A program made the position numbers and the translations under genes. Shown one piece after another: positions 44,948-53,477 of a DNA stretch of 64,000 nt. Origin of the DNA: Caldovatus sediminis (GTDB lineage: Bacteria > Pseudomonadota > Alphaproteobacteria > Acetobacterales > Acetobacteraceae); contig NZ_BMKS01000001.1 of NCBI RefSeq assembly GCF_014644455.1, positions 124,001-188,000 on the forward strand, in the 5' to 3' direction. Each line of letters opens with the position of its first letter. Position 1 is the first letter of the stretch. The notes beneath the pieces were generated by a model. That model made no database searches and was not told where the DNA came from. It saw only the letters and a list, made by a program, of their open reading frames with translations.

Positions 44948-46714
44948 ATGCCCGAGGGCGCCGCCCCGACCGCGGCACCGCCCCCGCCCGCGCCGACGCT
45001 GCGGCGGGAGACGGCCGAGCCGCCGCGGCCGGCCGCGCGGGACGCCGAGACGGCCGCCGCGCCGCGGCCGCCGGCGCCGCCGCGCCGGCGCTCCTCGCCG
45101 CTGCTGCGCCGCATCCTGCTGCTCAACGCGCTGCCGCCGGCGCTGCTCGCGGCGTCGCTGCTCTACCTCGACCAGTACCAGAACGGCCTGCTGGCGGCGG
45201 AGGTGGAGGCGCTCCGCACCCAGGCGCGGATCTACGCCGGCGGCATCGCCGAGGCGGCGACACGGGTGCAGGACGAGCGCCCGGTCCTGGTCCCGGAGCA
45301 GGCCCGCCCGCTGCTGCGCCGCCTGACCGAGCCCTCGCCCAACACCCAGGCCAAGCTGTTCGACACCACCGGCCTGCTCGTCGCCGACAGCCGCGTGCGC
45401 GAGGGCAGCGGCGGAGCGATCGTGACCGAGCCCCTGCCGCCGCCGGAGCCGCGCGGTGCGCTCTCCGCCACCGTCGCCGGGATCTACGACTGGCTGGTCG
45501 CGGTGCTGCCGCGCACCCTGCTCGGCGGGGCGCGGCGCACCGACGTGGTGGTGGACCTCAATCCCGACGCGCCCTCCTTCGACTGGCAGCCCGAGCTCGG
45601 CCCCGACCGGCGCGAGGAGCTGCGCATGGCGCTGGAGGGCGGCGTCACGCCCTACATCCGCCGCACCGCCGAGGGGCGGCTGCTGGTCAGCGTCGCCGAG
45701 CCGGCGCGGCGCGGCAACCAGTCGGTCGGCATCGTGCTGCTGACGCGCGAGGCGCGCGAGGTGGACCGCCGGCTGTTCGAGGTCCGCGCCTCCGTGCTGC
45801 TGCTGTTCGGCACGGCCCTGGTGCTGACGGTGGCGCTCTCCTTCTACCTCGCGCGCACCATCGCGACGCCGATGCTCCAGCTCGCCCGCGCCGCGGCGCG
45901 GATGCGCGAGGGCGAGGGCCGCGGCGGCAGCGTGCCGGAGGAGCTGCAGCGGAGGGAGGACGAGATCGGCATCCTCGCCCGCGACCTGCAGAACTCCGCC
46001 CGCGCGCTCTGGGCGCGCATCGACGCCAACGAGCGCTTCGCCGCGGACGTGGCGCACGAGCTGCGCAACCCGCTCACCTCCGTGCGCAGCGCGATCGAGA
46101 CGCTGCGGCGGATCGAGAACCCGGAGCAGCAGAAGCGCCTGCTCGCCATCATCGCCGAGGACGCGGTGCGGATGGACCGGCTGATCGCCGACATCAGCGA
46201 TTCCTCGCGGGTGGACGCGGAGCTGTCGCGCACCGTGGCGCAGCCGGTGGACGTGGCGCCGATCCTCGCGACCCTCGCCGAGCTGCACAACGCGACGCGC
46301 GAGGCCGAGGACGACCCGAGGGTGGTGCTGGAGGCGCCGGCCGAAGGGCTGGTGGTGCGCGGCGTCGAGGGGCGGCTGGTGCAGGTGTTCCGCAACCTGC
46401 TCGGCAACGCGCTGAGCTTCTCGCCGAAGGGCGGCACCGTCCGGGTGCGGGCGCGGCCGACGGGGGCGATGGTCGAGGTGACGGTGGAGGACGAGGGGCC
46501 CGGGATCCCGGAGCAGAAGCTCGAGAGCATCTTCGAGCGCTTCTATTCCGAGCGTCCGCGCGGCGAGCGCTTCGGCCAGCACTCCGGCCTCGGCCTCTCG
46601 ATCAGCCGCCAGATCGTCGAGGGGCTGCGCGGGCGGATCGCGGCGGAGAACCGGCGCGACGCGGCGGGCCAGGTGATCGGGGCGCGGTTCGTGGTGCGGC
46701 TGCCGGCGGCCTGA
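44948..46714 (+). CDS. chvG: sensor histidine kinase ChvG
   Basis: This 588-residue kinase has a Pro/Ala-rich cytoplasmic head (~1-50) and a TM helix (RILLLNALPPALLAASLLYL). A periplasmic sensor follows (DVVVDLNPDAPSFDW), then a second TM (LLLFGTALVLTVALSFYLAR) and HAMP. HisKA carries His370 (FAADVAHELRNPLTSVRS), and HATPase_c shows FRNLLGNALSFSPKGG, EDEGPGIPE and HSGLGLSISRQIVEGLRG. It pairs with ChvI. In many relatives hprK follows; here the next gene is a minus-strand stress-type protein. Confidence 0.92.
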   Translation: MPEGAAPTAAPPPPAPTLRRETAEPPRPAARDAETAAAPRPPAPPRRRSSPLLRRILLLNALPPALLAASLLYLDQYQNGLLAAEVEALRTQARIYAGGIAEAATRVQDERPVLVPEQARPLLRRLTEPSPNTQAKLFDTTGLLVADSRVREGSGGAIVTEPLPPPEPRGALSATVAGIYDWLVAVLPRTLLGGARRTDVVVDLNPDAPSFDWQPELGPDRREELRMALEGGVTPYIRRTAEGRLLVSVAEPARRGNQSVGIVLLTREAREVDRRLFEVRASVLLLFGTALVLTVALSFYLARTIATPMLQLARAAARMREGEGRGGSVPEELQRREDEIGILARDLQNSARALWARIDANERFAADVAHELRNPLTSVRSAIETLRRIENPEQQKRLLAIIAEDAVRMDRLIADISDSSRVDAELSRTVAQPVDVAPILATLAELHNATREAEDDPRVVLEAPAEGLVVRGVEGRLVQVFRNLLGNALSFSPKGGTVRVRARPTGAMVEVTVEDEGPGIPEQKLESIFERFYSERPRGERFGQHSGLGLSISRQIVEGLRGRIAAENRRDAAGQVIGARFVVRLPAA

Positions 46715-46744
46715 ACGGCGGCCGGCCCGGCGCCGCGGGCCGCC

Positions 46745-47194
46745 TCAGGCGCTCCGCCCCGGCTCCGCGACGAGGTGGCCGCCATGAAGCGCGAGCAGCG
46801 CGCGCAGGCGCTCGGCCTCCCCCGGCGCGGCGAGCACCGTGACCGTCGCCGCGCCGCCCGGCGCCTCGGTCAGCTCCGCGCGGTGGCGGTCCAGCGGCAC
46901 CTCGCGCACCAGCGCCTCGATGGCGAGCTTCGCCGTCTCGTGGTCGGGGAAGCGCGCGGCGAGGCGGGTGGCGCCGGCCACCTCCGGCTGCGCCGCCTCG
47001 TCGCGCAGGATGCGCTCCGGCGGCACCGCGCGGGTGCCCAGGACGTTGGTGGCCGACAGCGCGTCGCTCGCCGGGAAGGAGTCCTTCACGCCGGTCTCGA
47101 GGTCGCGCTCCCGTGCCCGATCGGGCTGCTCCTCCCGGCCGGCGCGCCCGGCGTTCGACGGTCGGCCGGGGGCGGCGCTGCGCTGCTTCGGCAT
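46745..47194 (-). CDS. small stress-type hypothetical protein
   Basis: This 149-residue protein begins with a charged, disordered N-terminus and then ETGVKDSFPASDALS, a DSFPASD-type motif seen in many small proteobacterial stress-associated proteins of unknown function. The C-terminal ~75 residues (LAARFPDHETAKLAIEALVR, ATVTVLAAPGEAERLRALLA) look like a small ferredoxin-like alpha/beta domain. Start ATG 47194, with GAGAGGGACC upstream. An EcfG-like promoter precedes it. It converges on chvG. Confidence 0.65.
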   Translation of the reverse strand: MPKQRSAAPGRPSNAGRAGREEQPDRARERDLETGVKDSFPASDALSATNVLGTRAVPPERILRDEAAQPEVAGATRLAARFPDHETAKLAIEALVREVPLDRHRAELTEAPGGAATVTVLAAPGEAERLRALLALHGGHLVAEPGRSA

Positions 47195-47225
47195 GGTCCG
47201 GGTCCCTCTCCGCTCGGACCGGGGA

Positions 47226-47250
47226 AACGCGCGGCCGCGGCGGCGGTTCG
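47226..47250 (-). promoter_or_regulatory. EcfG-like promoter upstream of the small stress-type gene
   Basis: On the minus strand CGAAC (47250-47246; consensus GGAAC) and CGTT (47229-47226) are separated by 16 bp, the same spacing as at 36426-36450. The -10 end is about 32 bp before the ATG. Confidence 0.4.
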
Positions 47251-47258
47251 CCGGACCG

Positions 47259-48353
47259 TTACGGCGGCGCGCGCCACTCCCGGAACAGGCCGAGCTTCTC
47301 CTGCGCGGCGCGGTCGGAGAAGCCGAACAGCACCAGCTCCGCCGCGGCCTCCGCCTCCAGCTCCAGCTCCTGCCAGGCCGGCACGACGAAGGTGTCGCGC
47401 TCGGCCAGGGCGAATTCGCGGCCCCCGATCCGCGCCCGGCCGCGCCCCTCGACGACGACGAACACCGTGCCGTCCGTCGCGCGCCGCCCGCGCGTGGCGA
47501 AGCCCGCGGGCAGCAGCCGCACATGGGCGGCGATGGTCGGCATCACGGGGCCGCCATCGGCGGGGTTCGCGAATTCCAGCGCGTGGCCGAGATGCGGATC
47601 GGGCGCCCCGTGCCGTGCGACGACGGCGAGCGAGTCGCGCCACTCGGCGTAGGGGTAGTGGAACAGCGGCAGGTCGCGCGGCCGCCGCTCCGCCGCGCTG
47701 CCGCGGAAGGGGCGCAGGTTGCGGCCGTAGCGCGCGGCGGTGTCGCCGGCGGCGACGGTCTCGGGGTGCGCGGGCGCGCCGGCGAGGCGCTCGGCGAAGC
47801 TCGCGTCGAAGAACCGCACCGTCGGGATGTCGAGCCCGTCGAGCCAGATCATCGGCCGGTCGGTGGCGTTGCCGTGGTCGTGCCACTGCCAGTTGGGCGT
47901 CAGCACCAGGTCGAAGGGGCGCATCACCGCCTTCTCGCCGTCGAGCGCGGTGTAGGCGCCGTCGCCCTCCATCACGAAGCGGAGCGCGCACTGGGTGTGG
48001 CGGTGGCAGGGCGCGACCTCGCCCGGAAGGATGAGCTGCAGCCCGGCGTAGAGGCTGGAGGTGACCGCGGAGGTTCCGGGCAGGCCGGGATTCTCCAGGA
48101 TCAGCACGCGCCGCTCCGCCTGCTCGGCGCTGATCAGGGCGCCGGCGCGCAGCAGGAATTCGCGCGCCGGCGCGTAGGACCAGAGGTGCGGCTCCGCCGC
48201 CGGGCGCGGCGCCGGCAGGACGAGGTTCGCGAGCACCTCCCACAGCGGAAAGAGGTGCAGCGGGCGCATCTCGGCATAGAGGGCCTCCAGGCGGGCCCTG
48301 GTGTCGCCGCCGCCGGGGCGCGCGGCGGCCTGGGCGGGGGTGGTGCCGTCCAT
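47259..48353 (-). CDS. gentisate 1,2-dioxygenase-like bicupin
   Basis: This 364-residue double-cupin protein opens aromatic rings with Fe(II). The first cupin has GEVAPCHRHTQCALRFVMEG (metal His) and FDLVLTPNWQWHDHGN. The second, degenerate cupin is around LPAGFATRGRRATDGTVFVV and DTFVVPAWQELELEAEA. The pattern fits gentisate/salicylate 1,2-dioxygenases. GGAAGGA precedes the ATG at 48353. An FAH hydrolase that could process the product is at 37.5 kb, not adjacent. Substrate is inferred only. Confidence 0.82.
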   Translation of the reverse strand: MDGTTPAQAAARPGGGDTRARLEALYAEMRPLHLFPLWEVLANLVLPAPRPAAEPHLWSYAPAREFLLRAGALISAEQAERRVLILENPGLPGTSAVTSSLYAGLQLILPGEVAPCHRHTQCALRFVMEGDGAYTALDGEKAVMRPFDLVLTPNWQWHDHGNATDRPMIWLDGLDIPTVRFFDASFAERLAGAPAHPETVAAGDTAARYGRNLRPFRGSAAERRPRDLPLFHYPYAEWRDSLAVVARHGAPDPHLGHALEFANPADGGPVMPTIAAHVRLLPAGFATRGRRATDGTVFVVVEGRGRARIGGREFALAERDTFVVPAWQELELEAEAAAELVLFGFSDRAAQEKLGLFREWRAPP

Positions 48354-48578
48354 CTGCTCGATCCTTCCGGGGCGGGCGGAGGCCGGTCTCGCCCGGCCCG
48401 CCCCGCCCCACCCTCCCCCGGGCCGCGGGCGGAGGGCAAGGGCGGGACGGGCCGGGCGGGCCCGGATTCCGCGTCGCCCTGGCCGCACCGCCTTCACCTT
48501 CGTGCAAGCCGCACGACGCCGTTGAACCGCCGGCCCGCTTTGCGCTTCGATCGGTGAACCGAGCGAGGAGAGGCGGCC

Positions 48579-49391
48579 ATGCGCCGACGTACCCTGCTCG
48601 CCTCGGCCGCCGGCTTCGGCGCGGCGGCCGCGGCATTCCCCGTCGTCACCGGCCTGGGTCCCGCCGGGCCCCGGGCGGCGCGGGCCGCCAGCCGGGGCGC
48701 CGCGACGCCGGGCGACGGCCACGCCCCCGTGGACGTGAACCTCGTGCTGGCGGTGGACGTCAGCCGCTCGATCGACGAGGACGAGGCGCGGCTGCAGCGC
48801 GAGGGCTACCGCAGCGCCATCGCCAGCCCGCAGGTGGTGGAGGCGATCAGGGCGGGCATGCTCGGCGCCATCGGCATCGCCTACGTCGAGTGGGGCGGCA
48901 TCGAGTACCAGCGCACGGTGCTGCCCTGGTTCCGCATCGCCAGCCAGGAGCAGGCGGAGGAATGGGCGGAGATGCTCGCCCGGGCGCCGCGCGTCTCGCT
49001 CTCCTGGACCTCGATCTCCGGCGGCATCGAGCATTCCCGGCGGCTGTTCGCGGAGAGCCCGTGGGAGGCGACGCGCAGGGTGATCGACGTCTCCGGCGAC
49101 GGCGTGAACAACAGCGGGCCGCCGGCGGAGGAGGCGCGCGACCGGGCGGTGGCCGAGGGCATCACCATCAACGGCCTGCCGATCCTGAACGACCGCCCGA
49201 CCTTCGGCCGGCTGCCGCCGGTGCCGCTCGACGAGTACTACCGGGAGAGCGTGATCGGCGGGCCCGGCGCCTTCGTCATCCCGGCGGAGGACTTCCACTC
49301 CTTCGCGATCGCCGTGAAGCGCAAGCTGATCCGGGAGATCGCCGGGGTCGGCGCGCCGCCGGGCGGGCCCGCGAGGCCGATGTCCGGGTAG
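48579..49391 (+). CDS. DUF1194 domain protein (vWA-like, Tat-exported)
   Basis: This 270-residue protein begins [20 protein letters not shown], a twin-arginine signal. The DUF1194 domain has a von Willebrand A-like MIDAS motif (NLVLAVDVSRSIDEDEARLQ: D-x-S-x-S), then SWTSISGGIEHSRRL and VIDVSGDGVNNSG. It is probably a periplasmic metal-dependent binding protein; no partner is known. GAGGAGAGG precedes the ATG. Confidence 0.82.
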   Translation: MRRRTLLASAAGFGAAAAAFPVVTGLGPAGPRAARAASRGAATPGDGHAPVDVNLVLAVDVSRSIDEDEARLQREGYRSAIASPQVVEAIRAGMLGAIGIAYVEWGGIEYQRTVLPWFRIASQEQAEEWAEMLARAPRVSLSWTSISGGIEHSRRLFAESPWEATRRVIDVSGDGVNNSGPPAEEARDRAVAEGITINGLPILNDRPTFGRLPPVPLDEYYRESVIGGPGAFVIPAEDFHSFAIAVKRKLIREIAGVGAPPGGPARPMSG

Positions 49392-49511
49392 GGCCGCGGC
49401 GGAGTGTTTTGAATGCCATCGCCCCCCTCTCTAATGAATATGCTGATAATGGATTGAAACCGCCAGCGCCGTCGTGGTCGCCTGCGCAATGAGCACGCAG
49501 GAGGCCCGGCC

Positions 49512-49701
49512 ATGGCCACAAAGGCACCAGCGGCCCGGATTCCATCGCCGGCCTTGCCGGCAACGGCACGATCCTCGGTCGCGGCGGCCCGGGCGACGAC
49601 GTGCTGGTCGCCGGCGACTTCGGCCCCGCGTCGCTCCATCCCGGGGACACGCTGATCGGCGGGGCCGGCGACGACACCCTCGCCGGCGGCGCGGGCGACG
49701 A
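49512..49701 (+). pseudogene. N-terminal remnant of an RTX (GGxGxDx) calcium-binding protein
   Basis: The ATG at 49512 has an excellent ribosome binding site (AGGAGG, 7-base spacer), but its frame gives no homology. Shifted by one base, the reading becomes HGHKGTSGPDSIAGLAGNGT, then ILGRGGPGDDVLVAGD and TLIGGAGDDTLAGGAGDD, which are RTX nonapeptide repeats. One base appears to be missing just after the start codon. The repeats stop abruptly at ~49701, where unrelated GC-rich sequence begins. A TTGAAT-N17-TAATGA promoter-like pair lies upstream near 49407-49435. A dead gene is the simplest reading. Confidence 0.55.
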
Positions 49702-49735
49702 CGGGCGGCGCCCCCCCGCGCGCGTCCCGCCGCGG

Positions 49736-50167
49736 TCACTCCGTGCGGATCGTTCCGGCCCGGATCATCCGCAGGCAGCCCTGGACCACCGGCGCGCAGG
49801 CGGCATCCCGGGCCACGCCGAGCTCGTTCGTGCCGCTGATGCTGGTGCGGGTGACCCTGCCCTCGACGAGCTGGAAGGTGGCGCGGCACATGCCGCCACC
49901 CGAGAGGCTCACACTGCCTCCCGCGACCGGCACCGGCACCGAGACGCCGCCGCCCGAGGGCGTGCGGTCGTAGGTCCAGAACTCCCCGGCCTCCGAGGTC
50001 TCGCGCTTGTCCGGAGGACCAGCGCAGAGCCGGAGGTCGTCGGCGCGCAGGCCGACCATCGCCGTGCGCGCGTCATCGGCGAGCGAGGCGTCGCGCGCCG
50101 CGCAACTGCCGAGCGCGAGGAGCAGGGCGACCGGCGCCACGACCGGGACCAGGCGGAGGAGCGGCGG
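49736..50167 (-). CDS. hypothetical outer-membrane-type lipoprotein
   Basis: This 143-residue protein starts at a GTG (50167) with the lipoprotein signal PPLLRLVPVVAPVALLLALG ending at SC. The mature part has LCAGPPDKRETSEAGEFWTY, a Gly/Ser/Val-rich strand region (GGGVSVPVPVAGGSVSLSGG) and a Cys-rich end (DAACAPVVQGCL). Four Cys in the mature part could form disulfides. This looks like a widespread uncharacterised proteobacterial family, but I do not recall a name. Function unknown. Confidence 0.6.
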   Translation of the reverse strand, partial: PPLLRLVPVVAPVALLLALGSCAARDASLADDARTAMVGLRADDLRLCAGPPDKRETSEAGEFWTYDRTPSGGGVSVPVPVAGGSVSLSGGGMCRATFQLVEGRVTRTSISGTNELGVARDAACAPVVQGCLRMIRAGTIRTE

Positions 50168-50274
50168 CACGGCGGCCCATCTAGACCAGATCGCCGCGGG
50201 CGTGAACTCCGCCCCCCGCCCGCCCGTTCCCCGCGGCCGCCCCGCCGCCGGCGGACCGGCCGCCGGCCGCGGCG

Positions 50275-50697
50275 CTACCGGTCCACCTCCTCGATCGAGA
50301 GCCCGAAGGCCGCCACGCCCTCGGCGAGGAGGTCGCCGAGCATGTCCATGTTCAGCAGGTACTCCGCCGTGTCCCGCCCCTCGCCGCGCTCGCGCGCCAG
50401 GCGCAGCGCCTCCTCCCACTCGGAGGCGTCGTAGTCGCCGCGGCCCACCCAGGCGAGGGCGATCAGCGCCGCCTGCTCGTCCTCGTTGAGGTCGTTGATG
50501 AAGGCGCGCAGCGCGTCCTCGGTCACGTCCTCCGGATGCTCCCGCAGCATCGCGGCCTCGCTGTCCTCGCCCTCGGAGATCTGTTCCGCCTCGCCGGTCG
50601 CCTTCGCCTGCAGCGCACGGGCGTGGTCCACGATGGTTGCGACCGTCTCGAGGCTGATGCCGAGATCCACCTCGTCGTCGTCGTCCCGTTCGACCAT
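50275..50697 (-). CDS. DUF3775 domain protein
   Basis: This is a 140-residue, very acidic cytoplasmic protein. LGISLETVATIVDHARALQA, DVTEDALRAFINDLNEDEQA, ALIALAWVGRGDYDASEWEE and TAEYLLNMDMLGDLLAEGVA match DUF3775. Function unknown. Two starts are possible, ATG 50712 and ATG 50697. I prefer the second because GGAGG lies 8 bases before it. Confidence 0.8.
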   Translation of the reverse strand: MVERDDDDEVDLGISLETVATIVDHARALQAKATGEAEQISEGEDSEAAMLREHPEDVTEDALRAFINDLNEDEQAALIALAWVGRGDYDASEWEEALRLARERGEGRDTAEYLLNMDMLGDLLAEGVAAFGLSIEEVDR

Positions 50698-50799
50698 GGG
50701 CGGGTCCTCCATCAGTCGCGCTCCGGGGGGCGGCGCGCCGCATCATTAGGCCACGGAGCGGCCGGCGGTTCCATGCGGGCGCGGCAGGCGGGAGCCGGG

Positions 50800-51507
50800 T
50801 CAGCGCCAGACGGCATCGGGGCGCGTCGCGGCGTCCGGCCCGGCGAGGGGGTTGCGCGGAGCGGTGGCCGCCGCGCCGCTCCCTTTCGCGGGCCGGCCGG
50901 CGGCGGCGGGCGGCGGCAGCGGCGGCGTCGCGGGCGCCGCGGCGCGGGTCTGGCGTGGCATCAGCCGGCGCCGGAAGCAGTCGTGGAAGCGCCCCACCAG
51001 CACCGCCGTGCCGGCGAGGGGCGCGCCGATCACCTGCCCGTCCGGCATCCGCACGGAGAGCCGCTGCCCCGCGCGCAGCGCGGCGAGGATGCGCGCCGCG
51101 CCCTCCGGGTCGCCCGCCAGGTCCACCTCGGTCCGGTCCGGCCCCGCCTGCCGGGCGCGCAGGTTGGCGCCGTAGCGCGTCGCGCCGCCCTCGATCTCCA
51201 GCCGCACCAGGCCGGTGGTGCCCGGCGGGATGCGCCAGCGCAGGTCGCGCAGCGAGAGGTGGAACTCGAAGGGCTGGTTCAGCATGGCGAGGCGCACATG
51301 CCCGCCCAGCGTACCGGCGGGGCGCTCGGTCTCGAGAATGCAGGCGGTGCGCTCGCCCGTCCGCCCGGCGCGGTAGAGCCAGGCGCCGGCGCGCTGCTCC
51401 TCGATCGAGCGGAGCTGCGCCGCGGCCGGCGGCGCGGGCAGGGCGGCGGCCGCCGCCAGGGCGAGAAGGACCGCGGCGCGGCCGGGGACGGGCGCCGCGC
51501 GGCTCAT
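50800..51507 (-). CDS. secreted hypothetical protein
   Basis: This 235-residue protein has a Sec signal (AAVLLALAAAAALPAPPAAA, residues ~11-30). Beta-rich segments (GAWLYRAGRTGERTACILET, PFEFHLSLRDLRWRIPPGTT, VRMPDGQVIGAPLAGTAV) follow, then a disordered Pro/Ala tail. The strand pattern faintly resembles invasion-associated-locus-B-type periplasmic proteins, which I cannot confirm. Its ATG overlaps the aldo/keto reductase stop (ATGA), so the two are translationally coupled. Confidence 0.65.
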   Translation of the reverse strand: MSRAAPVPGRAAVLLALAAAAALPAPPAAAQLRSIEEQRAGAWLYRAGRTGERTACILETERPAGTLGGHVRLAMLNQPFEFHLSLRDLRWRIPPGTTGLVRLEIEGGATRYGANLRARQAGPDRTEVDLAGDPEGAARILAALRAGQRLSVRMPDGQVIGAPLAGTAVLVGRFHDCFRRRLMPRQTRAAAPATPPLPPPAAAGRPAKGSGAAATAPRNPLAGPDAATRPDAVWR

Positions 51508-52358
51508 GCGTCCCAGTCGGGCGCGAAGCCCGGGTCCACCATCCGCCGGCCCTTCGGCAGGGCGGCGATCGCCGCGAGGTCGGCGGCATCGAGCCGCAGG
51601 TCGAGCGCGGCGAGGTTGGCGCGCTGGTGCGCCGCGCTCGCCGCCTTCGGGATGGCGGCGACGAGCGCCTGCCCGAGCAGCCAGCCGAGCGCGACCTGGC
51701 TCGGCGTCGCGCCGTGCCTCTGCGCGATCCGGCGCATCGCCGGGTCGCGCTCCGCGGCGCCCTGGGCGAGCGGGGCGTAGGCGGTGAGCGGGATGCCGCG
51801 CGGCCGGGCGATCTCCAGCAGCCGGTCCTGCGAGAGGTGGACGTGGTACTCGACCTGGAGGCAGGAGACCGCGTCGGGCGCGATCTCCAGCGCCCGGCGC
51901 AGCAGGCCGGGCGGGAAGTTGCAGACGCCGGTGGCGCGGGCGAGGCGGTCCTCCTTCAGCCGCCGCAGCGCGCCGAGCACCGCGGCGAGGTCCATGGCCG
52001 GGTTCGGCCAGTGGACCAGGAACAGGTCGGCATGGCCGAGGCGCAAGCGCCGCAGCGACGCCTCGCAGGAGGCGCGGACGCCATCGGGGGTGAGCCGGTC
52101 GTGCCAGACCTTGGTGGCGAGGAAGACCTCCGCCCGCGGCACGCCCGAACCGGCGATCGCGGCGCCGATCTCGGCCTCGTTGCCGTACATCGCCGCGGTG
52201 TCGAAGTGGCGGTAGCCGAGGCGCAGCGCCGACTCGACGGCGCGCCGGCATTCCGCGCCCGCCATCGGCCAGGTGCCGAGCCCGAGCCGCGGCATGCGGA
52301 CGCCCGCCGCGTGCGGGAGGGCGATCGCCGGAATGCCGGGCGAGGGGGGTGCGGCCAT
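51504..52358 (-). CDS. aldo/keto reductase
   Basis: This 284-residue NADPH-dependent (beta/alpha)8 reductase carries the catalytic tetrad: Asp and Tyr in YRHFDTAAMYGNE, Lys in FLATKVWHDRL, His in DLFLVHWPNPAMD. The C-terminal ALVAAIPKAASAAHQRANLA holds the NADPH-binding Lys. It resembles the 2,5-diketo-gluconate reductase subgroup; true substrate unknown. I prefer ATG 52358 (MAAPPSPGIP) over 52394. Confidence 0.88.
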   Translation of the reverse strand: MAAPPSPGIPAIALPHAAGVRMPRLGLGTWPMAGAECRRAVESALRLGYRHFDTAAMYGNEAEIGAAIAGSGVPRAEVFLATKVWHDRLTPDGVRASCEASLRRLRLGHADLFLVHWPNPAMDLAAVLGALRRLKEDRLARATGVCNFPPGLLRRALEIAPDAVSCLQVEYHVHLSQDRLLEIARPRGIPLTAYAPLAQGAAERDPAMRRIAQRHGATPSQVALGWLLGQALVAAIPKAASAAHQRANLAALDLRLDAADLAAIAALPKGRRMVDPGFAPDWDA

Positions 52359-52425
52359 GCGCCGCAGCATACCGCCGGCGGCGCCATCAGGCACGCGCCG
52401 GCCGCGGGTCGTGCCGGCCCGCGGG

Positions 52426-53463
52426 CTACCGCTTCGAGAGGTCCACCAGCCCCGCGAACCCCGTCTCGGTGCCGAAGGCGAGCGCGGTGCCCGCCGCGTT
52501 CCAGGCGAGCGCCGAGACCGGCCCGCGCCCCGGCGCCGCCACCGGCACGACGCGCCCCGAGGCTACTTCCGCGATCACCACCAGCCCGTCGGCGAAGCCG
52601 GCCGCCACCACCTCCTGCTGCGGGTGGCAGGCGACCGCGGTGCAGGGCACGCCGTCGCCGCCGGCGAGCTCGGTCGGGGCCTTGCCCATCGGCCCGCCGC
52701 CGAAGAACGGCCAGAGCACGACGCTCTCCGCCCCGCTCGTCGCCAGCCAGCGGCCCCTGGCGGTGAAGCAGAGCGAGCGGGTCTTCGACGGGTAGCCGGA
52801 CATGCGCATGTGCTGGCCGTCCGCGAGGCGCCAGCCGTGCAGCGCGTTCTCCTGCATTGCGGTCACGACGTGCGCCCCGTCCGGCGAGATCGCGATGGCG
52901 CCGTGGCTGCCCTTCCACTCCAGCACGCGCGGCTTGTCCTCCCTCGCCGCGACGAACCAGAGCGAGCAGCCGTTGTAGTGGCTGGCCGCCACGCGCTTGC
53001 CCCTGGCGTCGAAGGCGACCCCGCCGACGCTCGAGGGGTGGGCGAGCGACTTCAGCGGCCTGCCCGCGCCGTCGAGCAGGTGCACGGCCTTGCCGACCGC
53101 CGCCGCGCGCACGCCGGATTCGTGCGCCGCGACGTGCTCCACCCATTTCCTGCCGTAGCGCGCGAGCTCCTCCGCCGCGCCGTCCGGCGCGACGCGCACC
53201 AGCCTTCCGTCGTCGCCGCCCGAGAGCGCGCCGTCCTTCGCGTCGGCGCAGAGGGCGAGGCAGGCGCCCTCCGGATGCGCGGCGACGGTCCGCCACTCCT
53301 CCGCCGGCTGGCCGGGGGCGGCGAGGCGCACCGTGCCGTCGCCGAGGCCGAAGGCGCAGACGCGCCCCTCGCGCCCGAAGGCGACGCCGACCACCCAGGC
53401 GCCGAGCTCGGCGGAGCGGCCGCGGCTCCGGAGCAGGGCGTCGGCCGCGCCGACGCCCTCCAT
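52426..53463 (-). CDS. WD40 repeat protein
   Basis: This 345-residue protein appears to be one seven-bladed WD40 propeller. Blades can be seen at GVAFGREGRVCAFGLGDGTV, ACLALCADAKDGALSGGDDG, SSVGGVAFDARGKRVAASHY, AIAISPDGAHVVTAMQENAL, SLCFTARGRWLATSGAESVV, AVACHPQQEVVAAGFADGLV and SALAWNAAGTALAFGTETGF. There is no signal peptide. It follows the CobW GTPase by 14 bp, so it is likely a partner or accessory of that metallochaperone-like enzyme. Confidence 0.85.
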   Translation of the reverse strand: MEGVGAADALLRSRGRSAELGAWVVGVAFGREGRVCAFGLGDGTVRLAAPGQPAEEWRTVAAHPEGACLALCADAKDGALSGGDDGRLVRVAPDGAAEELARYGRKWVEHVAAHESGVRAAAVGKAVHLLDGAGRPLKSLAHPSSVGGVAFDARGKRVAASHYNGCSLWFVAAREDKPRVLEWKGSHGAIAISPDGAHVVTAMQENALHGWRLADGQHMRMSGYPSKTRSLCFTARGRWLATSGAESVVLWPFFGGGPMGKAPTELAGGDGVPCTAVACHPQQEVVAAGFADGLVVIAEVASGRVVPVAAPGRGPVSALAWNAAGTALAFGTETGFAGLVDLSKR

Positions 53464-53477
53464 GCCCGCCGCGCCGC

